Shown: piece after piece, positions 1 to 8,463 of the stretch | Numbering within the stretch: position 1 is the first letter of the stretch | Layout: the number at the start of each line of letters is the position of its first letter | NCBI RefSeq assembly: GCF_001657485.1 | Contig: NZ_LXFU01000027.1 | Span: 209,570-273,569, forward strand | Length of the DNA stretch: 64,000 bases | Direction of reading: 5' to 3' | Source: Rhizobium sp. WYCCWR10014 | Lineage (GTDB): Bacteria; Pseudomonadota; Alphaproteobacteria; Rhizobiales; Rhizobiaceae | Made by a program: the position numbers and the translations under genes | The notes under the pieces: model-generated | The model's input: only the letters and a program-made list of their open reading frames with translations | Told to the model about the DNA's origin: nothing | Databases searched by the model: none

Positions 1-1821
1 AGACGCCGCGGCGCCTCGATGGGCGTTTTCCGCACAGCACCCGGCGGCGGCGGCCGGCTGCTGCCGATCGAGCGGCGCGGCGAGGAGATGGTGATCGATC
101 CCGACTTCACCGGCGGCGCCACGGACGGCGATCTGGTCGAAGTCGAAATCGCCCGTCTCGGCCGTTTCGGCCTGCCGCGCGCCAAGGTGCTTTCCGTCGT
201 CGGTTCCGTCGGTTCGGAAAAGGCGATCTCGATGATCGCGATCCATGCGCACGGCATTCCGCATGTCTTCCCGCCGGCCGTCATCACCGAGGCGGAGGCC
301 GCAAGGCCCGCCAGCATGTCGCATCGCGAGGATTGGCGCGACGTGCCGCTGATCACCATCGACCCGGCCGACGCCAAGGACCATGACGACGCCGTCTATG
401 CCGAGCTCGACCCCTCGCCCGACAATCCCGGCGGCGTCCTCGTCACCGTCGCGATCGCCGACGTCTCCTGGTATGTCCGACCCAATTCGCCGCTCGACCG
501 CGAGGCGCTGAAGCGCGGCAACTCGGTCTATTTCCCTGATCGTGTCGTGCCGATGCTGCCGGAGCGCATCTCAAACGATCTCTGCTCGCTGAAAGAAGGC
601 GTCGACCGCCCGGCGCTTGCCGTGCGCATGAGCTTTTCCGGCGAAGGCCGCAAGATCGGCCACACTTTCCATCGCATCATGATGAAGAGTGCCGCCAAGC
701 TCTCCTACCAGCAGGCGCAGGCGGCGGTCGACGGAAAGCCCGACGATCAGACCGGACCGATGCTCGAGCCGATCCTGAAGCCGCTCTGGCACGCCTATGA
801 GGTGATGAAGCGCGGACGCGACCGGCGCCAGCCGCTGGAACTCGATATGCCGGAGCGCAAGATCCTGCTGAAGCCCGACGGCACGGTCGACCGGGTCGTC
901 GTGCCGCCACGGCTCGATGCGCATAAACTGATCGAAGAGATGATGATCCAGGCGAACGTCTGCGCCGCCGAGACGCTAGAAAAGAAACGACAGCCGCTGA
1001 TCTACCGCATCCATGACGGCCCGACGCTTGCCAAGCAGGAGATCCTGCGCGAGTTCCTGGCCACGCTCGGCATCTCGCTTGCCAAGGGCGGCAACATGCG
1101 CGCCAACAACTTCAACGGCATCCTGGCGAAGGCGGACGGCACGCCGCATCAGACCATGGTGAGCGAAATGGTGCTGCGTTCGCAGAGCCAGGCGATCTAC
1201 GGCCCGGAGAATATCGGCCATTTCGGCCTCAACCTGATGAAATACGCCCACTTCACCTCGCCGATCCGTCGCTATGCCGACCTCATCGTGCATCGCGCCC
1301 TCGTCGGCTCGCTCGGCTTCGGCGAAGGCGGCATCACGCCCGAAGAAGAGGCGGCGCTCGACGATATCGCCGCCGAAATCTCGACCTTCGAGCGCCGGGC
1401 CATGGCAGCCGAGCGCGAGACTGTCGACCGGCTGATCGCGCATCACCTCAGCGGCCGTGTCGGCGAGGAATTTGCCGGGCGGGTCTCGGGCGTGACAAAA
1501 TCGGGACTTTTTGTTTCCCTGCCGGACTATGGCGCCGACGGTTTCGTCCCTATATCTACGCTCGGCAGCGATTATTTCATCTATGACGAGGCGCATCAGG
1601 CACTCTCAGGTGAACGAACAGGGCTCGGTTATCGCCTGGGTGACAGTGTCACCGTGAAACTTGCCGAAGCGATACCGCTTGCCGGCGCGTTGCGTTTCGA
1701 GATGATCAGCGAGGGCCGCGAAATGCCGGCGGCGGTGCGTTCCTTCCACAAGGCGGGGCGCCGCGACAGGGGCCAGGTTCGCAAGAAGCCCGGAACGAGG
1801 CCGCCGCGCGGACGGCACTAA
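1..1821 (+). CDS. rnr: Ribonuclease R, 5'-truncated by the window edge
   Basis: The reading frame is open from base 1, so the visible 606 residues are the C-terminal part of an exoribonuclease that is normally about 750-800 aa. RNase R degrades structured RNA 3' to 5' in the cytoplasm. The RNB catalytic domain carries the metal-binding motif DPADAKDHDDA, with its aspartates at about residues 120-128 of the visible part. An S1 RNA-binding domain follows near residues 480-570 (VGEEFAGRVSGVTKSGLFV). The tail is short and very basic (RDRGQVRKKPG), as is usual in this family. The internal ATG at base 19 is not a credible start, because the family has cold-shock domains upstream that lie outside the window. 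A dispersed repeat overlaps the stop codon. Confidence 0.93.
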   Translation, partial: RRRGASMGVFRTAPGGGGRLLPIERRGEEMVIDPDFTGGATDGDLVEVEIARLGRFGLPRAKVLSVVGSVGSEKAISMIAIHAHGIPHVFPPAVITEAEAARPASMSHREDWRDVPLITIDPADAKDHDDAVYAELDPSPDNPGGVLVTVAIADVSWYVRPNSPLDREALKRGNSVYFPDRVVPMLPERISNDLCSLKEGVDRPALAVRMSFSGEGRKIGHTFHRIMMKSAAKLSYQQAQAAVDGKPDDQTGPMLEPILKPLWHAYEVMKRGRDRRQPLELDMPERKILLKPDGTVDRVVVPPRLDAHKLIEEMMIQANVCAAETLEKKRQPLIYRIHDGPTLAKQEILREFLATLGISLAKGGNMRANNFNGILAKADGTPHQTMVSEMVLRSQSQAIYGPENIGHFGLNLMKYAHFTSPIRRYADLIVHRALVGSLGFGEGGITPEEEAALDDIAAEISTFERRAMAAERETVDRLIAHHLSGRVGEEFAGRVSGVTKSGLFVSLPDYGADGFVPISTLGSDYFIYDEAHQALSGERTGLGYRLGDSVTVKLAEAIPLAGALRFEMISEGREMPAAVRSFHKAGRRDRGQVRKKPGTRPPRGRH

Positions 1822-1920
1822 AGCGCGTCGCAATTTTTCAGATTGGCTCCCCGCGCTGTAGGTCCTTGTTTTCGTGTCGTTATCGCGAAACCGCTGCACA
1901 GTTTCGCGCGACGTGTTTTA
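1820..1920 (+). repeat. Dispersed intergenic palindromic repeat, copy 1
   Basis: This element of about 100 bp begins at the rnr stop codon and runs almost to the next gene. It has a 5' part AAAGCGCGTCGC, a middle GTAGGTCCTTGTTTT, and a 3' hairpin whose arms are GCGAAA and TTTCGC around the loop CCGCTGCACAG. Related copies occur at 2392, 15597, 44151, 54464 and 57305. It resembles the mosaic intergenic elements (RIME-like) reported in rhizobia; the exact family name is not verified. Confidence 0.75.
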
Positions 1921-1940
1921 GATCCGAAGAGGAACATGCG

Positions 1941-2393
1941 ATGAGCACACCGACCGATCCGGCCGTCCGCTACGGCGATACGCCCGAGGTCGAGCGCCCG
2001 CTTGGGCGCTCCATCATGCGCGGGCTGATGAACCGCTGCCCGGCCTGCGGCAACGGTAAGCTCTTTCGCGCGTTCCTGAAGCCGGTCGATCATTGCGCGG
2101 CCTGCGGCGAGGCTATGCATCACCAACGCGCCGACGACCTGCCGCCCTATATCGTTATCCTCGTCCTCGGTCACGTCGTGGTCGGCGGCTATATGCTGAC
2201 CGACCTGACTTTCGTGCTGCCGGTCTGGGTGCATCTCGCCATCTGGGCGCCGATCACCGTCATCACCGCGCTTGCCTCGATCCAGCCGATCAAGGGCGGG
2301 GTCATCGGCCTGCAATGGGCGCTGCGCATGCACGGCTTCGGTGGCGAGAGTGACGGTCCTGATGATTATGACATCCCCGGCCGGCCGAATTAG
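1941..2393 (+). CDS. DUF983 family membrane protein
   Basis: The product is 150 aa. Two CxxC pairs (C33/C36 and C52/C55) probably bind one zinc ion. Two hydrophobic helices follow at about 69-92 and 96-118, then a conserved QPIKGGVIGLQWALRM stretch that is the hallmark of DUF983. The molecular role of the family is unknown; members are often found near cytochrome oxidase or RNA metabolism genes. I chose the ATG at 1941 because an upstream in-frame extension to 1866 would translate the palindromic repeat, and GAGGAAC sits just upstream of this ATG. It is in the same direction as rnr, but the repeat between them makes co-translation uncertain. Confidence 0.85.
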   Translation: MSTPTDPAVRYGDTPEVERPLGRSIMRGLMNRCPACGNGKLFRAFLKPVDHCAACGEAMHHQRADDLPPYIVILVLGHVVVGGYMLTDLTFVLPVWVHLAIWAPITVITALASIQPIKGGVIGLQWALRMHGFGGESDGPDDYDIPGRPN

Positions 2394-2495
2394 AGCATGT
2401 CGCGCAAAAGTGTGCAGCGGTTTTGCGAAAACGACATGCGTAAAAACAAAGACCTAAAGCGCGAAGAGCGAATCTGAAAGATCGCGGCGCGCTTT
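2392..2495 (-). repeat. Dispersed intergenic palindromic repeat, copy 2 (inverted)
   Basis: The same element as at 1820 but in the opposite orientation: GCAAAA...TTTTGC hairpin arms around GTGTGCAGCGG, then ACAAAGACCTAAAGCGCG. It begins at the DUF983 stop codon. Together with copy 1 it brackets the DUF983 gene as an inverted pair. The remaining 250 bases up to the MFS gene show no gene or clear site. Confidence 0.75.
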
Positions 2496-2752
2496 GGCGC
2501 CTTCACCTTCCAGACATATTTCACGTGTAGTGCCACCCCTCCACCGACCACCACCCCAAATGCGGGAGCCAAAGATCCTCAAGACCTGACATGGTAAGCA
2601 TTTCTTGCCCCAACGGGCTTTACATTCCGCAGATGGTCACTCACATCGGAAATACTGCGAAGCGGCATCCGTCACCTGGATTTGGCACGTCCGTGTCTAT
2701 CTATCTGACGGGATCGGCCGATTCGTTCGCGCACCTCTCTAAGGATGGATAA

Positions 2753-3937
2753 ATGTCTCAGCCGAGAACCGGCACACCGGGCGATGTCGAAGAAATCCAT
2801 TGGCCTTCTCTGGTGGCAGCCATCTCGTCCATATCAGCCGTTGGCATAGCAATCGGCCTCGGTCTGCCCCTCCTCAGTATCATCCTCGAAAAACGCGGTA
2901 TCTCGTCCACCCTGATCGGGCTCAACACGGCGATGGCCGGGGTCGCGGCGATGGCCGCCGCACCTGTTACCACCAAGCTCGCCCATAAATACGGCGTGGC
3001 GCCGACAATGATCTGGGCCGTGGTGATTTCGGCGCTGAGCGCGCTCGGTTTCTATTACGCCCAGGATTTCTGGATGTGGTTTCCGCTGCGTTTCGCCTTC
3101 CACGGCGCGACGACGACGCTGTTCATCCTCTCCGAATTCTGGATCAACGCCGCGTCGCCGCCTTCCAAGCGCGGCTTCGTGCTCGGCATCTATGCGACGG
3201 TGCTTTCCCTTGGCTTCGCGGCCGGACCGCTGCTGTTTTCGATCCTCGGCAGCGACGGCATCTTCCCCTTCCTGATCGGCGCCGGCGCCATCCTGCTTGC
3301 CGCCATCCCGATCTTCATCGCCCGCGACGAAAGCCCGGTGCTCGAGGAAAAACCGGAGCTGCATTTCATGCGCTACGTTTTCCTGGTGCCGACGGCGACG
3401 GCAGCGGTCTTCATTTTCGGCGCGGTCGAAGCGGGCGGGCTGTCGCTTTTCCCGATTTTTGCGGTGCGCGCCCATTTCACCGAATCGCAGGCCGCACTGC
3501 TGCTCACCATGATGGGCGTCGGCAACGTCATCTTTCAGATCCCGCTCGGCCTGCTTTCCGACCGCATCGCCGACAAGCGGCCGCTTCTGGCCGGCATGGC
3601 GCTGATGGGCTTCATCGGCTCGATGATGTTGCCGCTGTTGCTCAACAACTGGCTGCTGATGGCCGGGCTCCTGCTTTTCTGGGGCGGCTGCGTCTCAGGC
3701 CTCTATACGGTCGGCCTCAGCCATCTCGGCTCGCGGCTGACGGGCTCCGATCTTGCTGCGGCCAATGCTGCCTTTGTCTTCTGTTATGCGATGGGAACCG
3801 TGGCCGGACCGCAGGCGATAGGCGCGGCGATCGATGTCGCGGGAAATAACGGGTTTGCCTGGGCGATTGCCGCTTTCTTCGGTCTTTACGCCCTACTTTC
3901 CGGCATCAGACTGATGTTCATTCGAAAACGGGCTTGA
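2753..3937 (+). CDS. Major facilitator superfamily transporter
   Basis: A 394-aa inner-membrane protein with about 12 hydrophobic segments and short loops, typical of an MFS secondary transporter in length and layout. The loop between helices 2 and 3 carries TTKLAHKYG in place of the usual GxxxDRxGRR. The equivalent loop in the second half reads [14 protein letters not shown], which fits the MFS signature well. The overall pattern resembles the YcaD/CynX-like sugar or multidrug branch, but the substrate cannot be read from sequence. The ATG at 2753 follows AAGGATGG at good spacing. It appears to be a single-gene unit between a repeat and rpmG. Confidence 0.85.
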   Translation: MSQPRTGTPGDVEEIHWPSLVAAISSISAVGIAIGLGLPLLSIILEKRGISSTLIGLNTAMAGVAAMAAAPVTTKLAHKYGVAPTMIWAVVISALSALGFYYAQDFWMWFPLRFAFHGATTTLFILSEFWINAASPPSKRGFVLGIYATVLSLGFAAGPLLFSILGSDGIFPFLIGAGAILLAAIPIFIARDESPVLEEKPELHFMRYVFLVPTATAAVFIFGAVEAGGLSLFPIFAVRAHFTESQAALLLTMMGVGNVIFQIPLGLLSDRIADKRPLLAGMALMGFIGSMMLPLLLNNWLLMAGLLLFWGGCVSGLYTVGLSHLGSRLTGSDLAAANAAFVFCYAMGTVAGPQAIGAAIDVAGNNGFAWAIAAFFGLYALLSGIRLMFIRKRA

Positions 3938-4029
3938 CTTTTCGGGCGGGATTCGTAGTTTCGCGCCAGGATTTGCCGTGGAGCCCATCCGGCTTCCACG
4001 GCTTTCATTTTCTTAAAGGCAGGACGACC

Positions 4030-4197
4030 ATGGCCAAGGCTACAACAATCAAGATCAAGCTGCTGTCGACAGCCGACACCGGTTTCTTCTACGTCACCAC
4101 GAAGAACAGCCGTACGATGACGGACAAGATGACGAAGACGAAGTACGACCCGGTTGCGAAGAAGCATGTCGAGTTCAAGGAAACCAAGATCAAGTAA
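4030..4197 (+). CDS. rpmG: 50S ribosomal protein L33
   Basis: The 55-aa product [14 protein letters not shown]... matches bacterial L33 in length and in its basic, beta-rich composition ([15 protein letters not shown]). It is the type without zinc-binding CxxC pairs. It is a component of the large ribosomal subunit near the E site. The ATG at 4030 follows AGGACGACC. Longer in-frame starts exist upstream but would add unrelated residues. A strong hairpin terminator lies 26 bases after the stop codon, so the gene ends its own transcript. Confidence 0.96.
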   Translation: MAKATTIKIKLLSTADTGFFYVTTKNSRTMTDKMTKTKYDPVAKKHVEFKETKIK

Positions 4198-4223
4198 TCA
4201 CTTGGCCTGACGGATTTCACAAA

Positions 4224-4253
4224 AGCGCGCGCCTTCGGGTTGCGCGTTTTTTG
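4224..4253 (+). terminator. Rho-independent terminator after rpmG
   Basis: A stem CGCGCGCC / GGTTGCGCG (one bulged T) is closed by a TTCG tetraloop and followed by a run of six T. It is a classic intrinsic terminator directly downstream of rpmG. Confidence 0.85.
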
Positions 4254-4294
4254 TTGTCCGGCGTTGTGGTTGTCAAGATGATAGCGCAAACAGA

Positions 4295-4410
4295 CAAAAC
4301 GCCGCCCTTCCATCTTCGGGAAGTGGCGGCGTTTTCTTGAAAGGGGGTCGGCCAGCATGCAAAACGGCACGAGGAACCGCTATAACTTGCCTACTAGCCG
4401 ACCGACCCCA
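4295..4410 (-). ncRNA. Candidate small RNA ending in a strong terminator
   Basis: Read on the minus strand, an 8-bp stem GGGGTCGG / CCGACCCC (about 4344-4408) encloses a loop of about 50 nt. It is followed within 10 nt by a perfect 11-bp hairpin AAAACGCCGCC / GGCGGCGTTTT and a T-rich tract. No protein is encoded here. The two-hairpin layout with a terminal stem fits a small trans-acting RNA. I see no convincing promoter upstream and do not recognise a named family. Confidence 0.35.
4297..4335. terminator. Bidirectional terminator hairpin
   Basis: Perfect 11-bp stem AAAACGCCGCC / GGCGGCGTTTT, extended by CTTCC / GGAAG inside. A-tracts and T-tracts on both sides let it stop transcription from either direction. 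It could end the candidate minus-strand RNA, or act as a back-up for rpmG. Confidence 0.75.
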
Positions 4411-4944
4411 CGACCCAGGAGATGCGGCGGACCTGAGCATCATGGGGTATCGACAACTCCTCAACGGGAGCGCTTCTCTTATGAGCGATAATTTGCGCAA
4501 AAATGAAAGAAAATCAACAAATTCTTAATGATGAATTTTCTCATCTTGATTCTATGGTTAAAAGTCCAGATTTGGGACATACAAAGATTTGTCGCCTCTG
4601 CTTTGGATCGAAGCGTAGCGCCTGCTCTTTTCAAGAAATTCGACAATATAACTTAATAACTTACGCCACCCCTCCCCTTACGTGAGGTGACGCCGCCGCA
4701 ATCTATTTGACCCTGTCGGCGATAGGCATTTTTTATAGTCTTCATTTCATTTTGAGCTATGGCCTGACACTCTCAAGACTATCGCGCGGCAACACATCCG
4801 CGGCAACGCGGCGAGTCCATTTTTGGGCTATTGGGCTGCAATTTTTTCGCCCCGCAGTGCACAAGCGGAGATTAAAAATCGGTAACAATTCGCTTACGGC
4901 AGTGGAAAACCCGCAAATGGCGCCTAACGGCGGCAAATGATTCG
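4411..4944. other. AT-rich gap between rpmG region and pleD
   Basis: About 530 bases, clearly richer in A+T than the flanking genes, with only short unconvincing open frames. Toward its end is an inverted pair CACC...GGTG near 4668-4690. I find no gene, tRNA or long repeat. Its base composition suggests a regulatory or neutral spacer. Confidence 0.5.
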
Positions 4945-6318
4945 TCACGCCGCCGCGGCGACCACGCGGTTGCGGCCGGTATTCTTGGCCTCGTAAAGGG
5001 CCAGATCCGCCTGTTTCATCAGTTGGTCCGGGGTCAGCACCGACGTAATGCGCGATGCGATGCCGAAGGAAGCAGTGACGTTCAGCGCTTCCCCGGCGTG
5101 TTTCAGCATGAAGGGAGCGTTTTCGATCGCCGCACGCAGGCGCTCGGCGACGGCGGCGGCAATTTCCGGCGAGGTGTCGGGCATCACGACAACGAATTCC
5201 TCTCCGCCGTAGCGGCAGGCGAGATCGGCACCGCGGATGGTCGAACGGACGCGATTTGAAAATTCCCGCAGCACTTCGTCGCCCCCGTCATGGCCGTAGG
5301 TGTCGTTCACATGCTTGAAGCGGTCGATATCGGTGATCAGCACAGAAAGTGGTCGGCCGCGCGCCATCGAACGGTTGAAGAGCACGTTCAGGTGATTGTC
5401 GAGATAGCGCCGGTTATAAAGGCCGGTCAGCGGATCGGTTACGGCAAGCTCGATCGTCTGCTTGACGCTGGCGCGCAGGCGGTCGTTATAGCGCTTGCGG
5501 CGGATCTGCGTCAGGCTGCGGGCAACCAGTTCGTTGGGATCGACCGGACGGATGATGTAGTCGTTGACGCCGAGATCGAGCGCGCGCACGACCATTTCGT
5601 CAGCGCCCTGCTCGGTGATGATCAGGATCGGCAGGAAGCGGGTGCGCTCCAGCGAGCGCAGCTGCGAGCAGAGGCGAAGCGGATCGTAATCGTCGAAGTT
5701 GGCGTTGACGATGACGAGATCGAACGCGCTTTCGGCCGCCTCGAAGAGGGCGGCCTGCGGATCGGAGAGGGCAAGCACATCGGCGACGGGCTTCAGCGCC
5801 TTGATGATGCGCTCCTGCGAATTGGCGCGGCCGTCGACGAGCAGGACTTGAGCGGTCTCGTCGGCGCGGCCCTCGCCTGCCCGTGTGAGGTCATCGATGC
5901 CCATCGTATGAGCGGTGTCGGCGCGGATGCGCAGCTCATCGCTCAACGTCTTCAGCCGCAGCAGGCTCTTCACCCGGGAGATCAGCTGCAGATCGTTGAC
6001 CGGCTTGGTGAGAAAATCGTCAGCGCCAGCCTTCAGGCCGCGTACGCGGTCGGTCGGCTGGTCGAGCGCGGTGACCATGATGACTGGAATATGGGCAGTC
6101 TTCTGGCTGGCCTTCAGCCGCTCGCAGACCTCGAAACCGTCTATGCCGGGCATCATGATGTCGAGCAGGATGAGATCGACCTGGTTGCGCTCGCAGATCG
6201 CCAGTGCCGTGTAGCCGTCGGCTGCGGTCATTACGTCGAAATACTCCGCAAGCAGCCGCGCTTCGAGCAGCTTCACGTTGGCCGGAATATCGTCAACCAC
6301 CAGTATTCGCGCAGTCAT
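4945..6318 (-). CDS. pleD: PleD-type response regulator diguanylate cyclase
   Basis: A 457-aa protein with the PleD architecture. A receiver domain at about 1-120 has phospho-acceptor D53 in LLDIMMPG, a second receiver-like domain spans about 155-270, and a C-terminal GGDEF domain spans about 290-457. The active-site loop reads GGEEF. Five residues upstream lies RGAD, an intact RxxD product-inhibition site. In Caulobacter, PleD makes cyclic di-GMP at one pole to drive the swarmer-to-stalked transition; a cell-cycle or surface-attachment role is expected here. It lies 18 nt downstream of divK in the same direction, so the two are probably co-transcribed and share upstream kinases. Confidence 0.95.
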   Translation of the reverse strand: MTARILVVDDIPANVKLLEARLLAEYFDVMTAADGYTALAICERNQVDLILLDIMMPGIDGFEVCERLKASQKTAHIPVIMVTALDQPTDRVRGLKAGADDFLTKPVNDLQLISRVKSLLRLKTLSDELRIRADTAHTMGIDDLTRAGEGRADETAQVLLVDGRANSQERIIKALKPVADVLALSDPQAALFEAAESAFDLVIVNANFDDYDPLRLCSQLRSLERTRFLPILIITEQGADEMVVRALDLGVNDYIIRPVDPNELVARSLTQIRRKRYNDRLRASVKQTIELAVTDPLTGLYNRRYLDNHLNVLFNRSMARGRPLSVLITDIDRFKHVNDTYGHDGGDEVLREFSNRVRSTIRGADLACRYGGEEFVVVMPDTSPEIAAAVAERLRAAIENAPFMLKHAGEALNVTASFGIASRITSVLTPDQLMKQADLALYEAKNTGRNRVVAAAA

Positions 6319-6336
6319 AAGCGTCTTTCCGATGCG

Positions 6337-6708
6337 TCAGGCATCGCCCAGATAGGTCTTGATCGTCTCGATGAATTTCGGAACCGAGATCGGCTTGGAA
6401 ACATAGGCCTCGCAACCGCCCTGGCGGATCCGCTCCTCGTCGCCCTTCATCGCGAAAGCCGTAACGGCGATGACGGGAATCACGTGCAGCTCGTCGTCTT
6501 CCTTCAGCCATTTGGTGACTTCGAGGCCGGAGACCTCGGGAAGCTGAATATCCATCAGGATGAGGTCGGGGCGATGCTTGCGTGCCAGATCGAGCGCCTC
6601 CATACCGTTTCTGGTCTGGATCGTCGTATAACCGGACGCCTCGATGAGGTCGCGAAAGAGCTTCATGTTGAGCTCGTTATCTTCTACAATCATCACCTGT
6701 TTGGGCAT
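6337..6708 (-). CDS. divK: Cell-division single-domain response regulator DivK
   Basis: The 123-aa product is a lone receiver domain with the acidic pair E9/D10, phospho-acceptor D53 (LILMDIQLP), T83 in VIAVTAFAM and K105 in YVSKPIS. There is no output domain. In alphaproteobacteria DivK is phosphorylated by DivJ and dephosphorylated by PleC, and controls CtrA activity through DivL/CckA and thereby cell division. The pairing with pleD is as in Caulobacter and other Rhizobiales. A degenerate CtrA-like half-site pair lies upstream near 6812-6827. Confidence 0.96.
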   Translation of the reverse strand: MPKQVMIVEDNELNMKLFRDLIEASGYTTIQTRNGMEALDLARKHRPDLILMDIQLPEVSGLEVTKWLKEDDELHVIPVIAVTAFAMKGDEERIRQGGCEAYVSKPISVPKFIETIKTYLGDA

Positions 6709-6840
6709 GACAAGCTGTCCCTACGTCCGTTCGCGCAGCGGTTCGTCCCATGAGAAAGGCACATGCGGACAAAAGCTGCGTGAAACCGATAGTGCACGCT
6801 ACCGGTATTTGGTTGAAGAAAAGGTAACTTACCCAGCGAA

Positions 6841-7149
6841 ATGCAAAGCAACTTCAAGACTTCGAAACAACTGGCTGCCGACCCGCACGAGACGGCGATC
6901 GCCGTGCTCGGCTGGCTTGCCGACGATCCCGACATGTTCGGCCGCTTTCTCGCCCTGACGGGTGTGGCGCCCGGCCAGGTGCGCAACGCCGTCAACGATC
7001 CCGGCTTCCTCGCCGGCCTGATGGATTTCCTGATGAACCACGAACCGACGGCGATGGCCTTCTGCGCGGCGAGCGGGATCCGCCCAGAGACGGTGACGGC
7101 GGCCTGGCAGCATTTCTCTTCGCCCGGCCTCGATTCCGGAGAATACTGA
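6841..7149 (+). CDS. DUF3572 family protein
   Basis: A small 102-aa, mainly alpha-helical protein with no signal peptide or membrane segment. The central pattern WLADDPDMFGRFLALTGV...DPGFLAGLMDFLMNHEP matches the alphaproteobacterial DUF3572 family as I know it. The function is unknown. It is divergent from divK-pleD (132 nt between starts) and only 2 nt from the GTG start of the next gene, so translational coupling with the HAD-like protein is likely. Confidence 0.8.
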   Translation: MQSNFKTSKQLAADPHETAIAVLGWLADDPDMFGRFLALTGVAPGQVRNAVNDPGFLAGLMDFLMNHEPTAMAFCAASGIRPETVTAAWQHFSSPGLDSGEY

Positions 7150-7151
7150 TC

Positions 7152-7826
7152 GTGGCCTCCGAAGAATTCGATATCTCGCATATCCGCCTCGGCGAACGGC
7201 CGTTGATCGTCTGTGACGTCGACGACGTCGTGTTGCAGTTCATCGGTCCCTTCCAGCTTTTCCTTCAGAGCCAGGGGCACGCGTTTCTGCCGCGATCGTT
7301 CCGGCTTCATGGCAATATCGTCTCGCAAGCGGATGGCGTGGAGATCGAGGATCAAGAGGTCAGCCGGCTGATCGAGGAATTCTTCGAGGCCCAAGAGCTG
7401 TGGCAGACGCCGCTCGACCACGTCGTCGAAACGCTCGACCGGCTTTCGGAAGAGGCCGATGTGCTTTTCCTCACAGCCATGAGGCCGCGGTTCCAGGACC
7501 AGCGCCGACGCCTGCTGGACAGGATGGGCCTGCTCTTTCCACTGCTTGCCACCGAACAACCCAAGGGGCCGATCGTTCACGCATTGCATGCCAGCCGCTC
7601 CCTTCCCGTCGTCTTCATTGATGATATGGCGCGCAATCTGCATTCCGTTAGGGAACACGTCGCCGATTGCCTGCTGATTCACCTGATGCCGAACTCGCCC
7701 GTCCATCGTTTCGCACCGGCGGCGGCCGACGACATCACCCGCGCCACCGACTGGACGCATGCGGCCGAGCTCATCGAGGCGCATTTTGTTTCCAGCAGCT
7801 TCACGCACGCAGTTCCAGCCGCATGA
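7152..7826 (+). CDS. HAD-like protein of unknown substrate
   Basis: The 224-aa product contains a HAD-type motif I near its N-terminus (VCDVDDVVLQF, about residues 20-30), a motif II-like LFLTAMRPR near 105-113 and an acidic motif IV-like VVFIDDMARN near 150-160. These suggest a cytoplasmic phosphatase-like fold using an aspartate nucleophile, but the substrate is unknown. Translation uses GTG at 7152, two bases after the DUF3572 stop codon; no better ATG lies nearby. Its 3' end overlaps the 3' end of the convergent GNAT gene by 26 bases. Confidence 0.65.
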   Translation: MASEEFDISHIRLGERPLIVCDVDDVVLQFIGPFQLFLQSQGHAFLPRSFRLHGNIVSQADGVEIEDQEVSRLIEEFFEAQELWQTPLDHVVETLDRLSEEADVLFLTAMRPRFQDQRRRLLDRMGLLFPLLATEQPKGPIVHALHASRSLPVVFIDDMARNLHSVREHVADCLLIHLMPNSPVHRFAPAAADDITRATDWTHAAELIEAHFVSSSFTHAVPAA

Positions 7827-8387
7827 GCGGACGGCCGTCCTTGCGCCGTGCTACCGTCTCAAAACCGGCAGCATCGAAGATCGCCGTCGCACCGATGCAG
7901 AGCGTCACTGATTTCGACTGCTTCACATGATCGATCGGACAGGCTTCGAGCAACCGCGCTCCCTGGCGCCGCGCATGGTCGATCGCGCCGGCGAGCAGGC
8001 GATGGCTCATTCCCTTGCCGCGCAGCTTGGGCAGCAGGAAGAAGCAACTGACGGCCCAGATGGATGGATCATGCGCATCGCCTTCCTCCAGCGGCCGCGA
8101 GACGGTGCGCGGCGAATTGAACTGCGGCACGTCATGGCGCGGCCCGACCTGCACCCAGGCGACCGGCGCATCCTCGGCATAACAGAGGATGCCAGGCGGC
8201 GGACCTGCGTTGATCCGTCCGCGCATATGGGCTTTGCGTTCGTCGGCCGCCATCTTCGTCCTCACCCATGCGGCAAGCGCAGCGCGACGCACCAGCAGTT
8301 ATAGAAGGCACCCTGCGGCCCGAACACGATTTCGAAATCGTCCCAGCGTTCTGGCGTTACCGGCTCGAAACGAAGATCGTTATCCAA
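7801..8387 (-). pseudogene. GNAT N-acetyltransferase split by a frameshift
   Basis: Two overlapping minus-strand frames together encode one acetyltransferase. The first runs from TTG at 8387 to a TGA at 8262-8264 (41 aa, ending CWCVALRLPHG) and has GGGAG at good spacing upstream. The second is open from about 8292 to 7801 and carries the acetyl-CoA-binding region FFLLPKLRGKGMSHRLLAGA and the C-terminal GRPLMRLEL. Homologous proteins, as I recall them, run CWC..LR straight into the MAADERKAHM segment, so a 1-base loss (or 2-base gain) near 8265-8272 explains the break. It could be a real pseudogene or a sequencing error. The missing join is N-terminal to the acetyltransferase core. Confidence 0.7.
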
Positions 8388-8443
8388 AGGCAAAGCTCCC
8401 GCCCTCTCTTGAGACTCGGAAGCTTAAGGCGTAACCTCGCCAC

Positions 8444-8458
8444 GTTCAATCTTTGTTC
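8444..8458 (+). promoter_or_regulatory. LexA (SOS) box upstream of dinB
   Basis: The sequence GTTC-AATCTTT-GTTC is an exact match to the alphaproteobacterial LexA operator GTTC-N7-GTTC. It lies only 5 bases before the dinB ATG, so bound LexA would block initiation or early elongation from a promoter just upstream (possible TTGAGA at 8409). Confidence 0.85.
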
Positions 8459-8463
8459 TCATC

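Noticed and set aside
4707..4739. TTGACC ... TATAGT as a promoter in the gap before pleD
   Set aside because: The spacer is 21 bases, too long for a usual promoter, and it would point away from pleD with no gene to serve.
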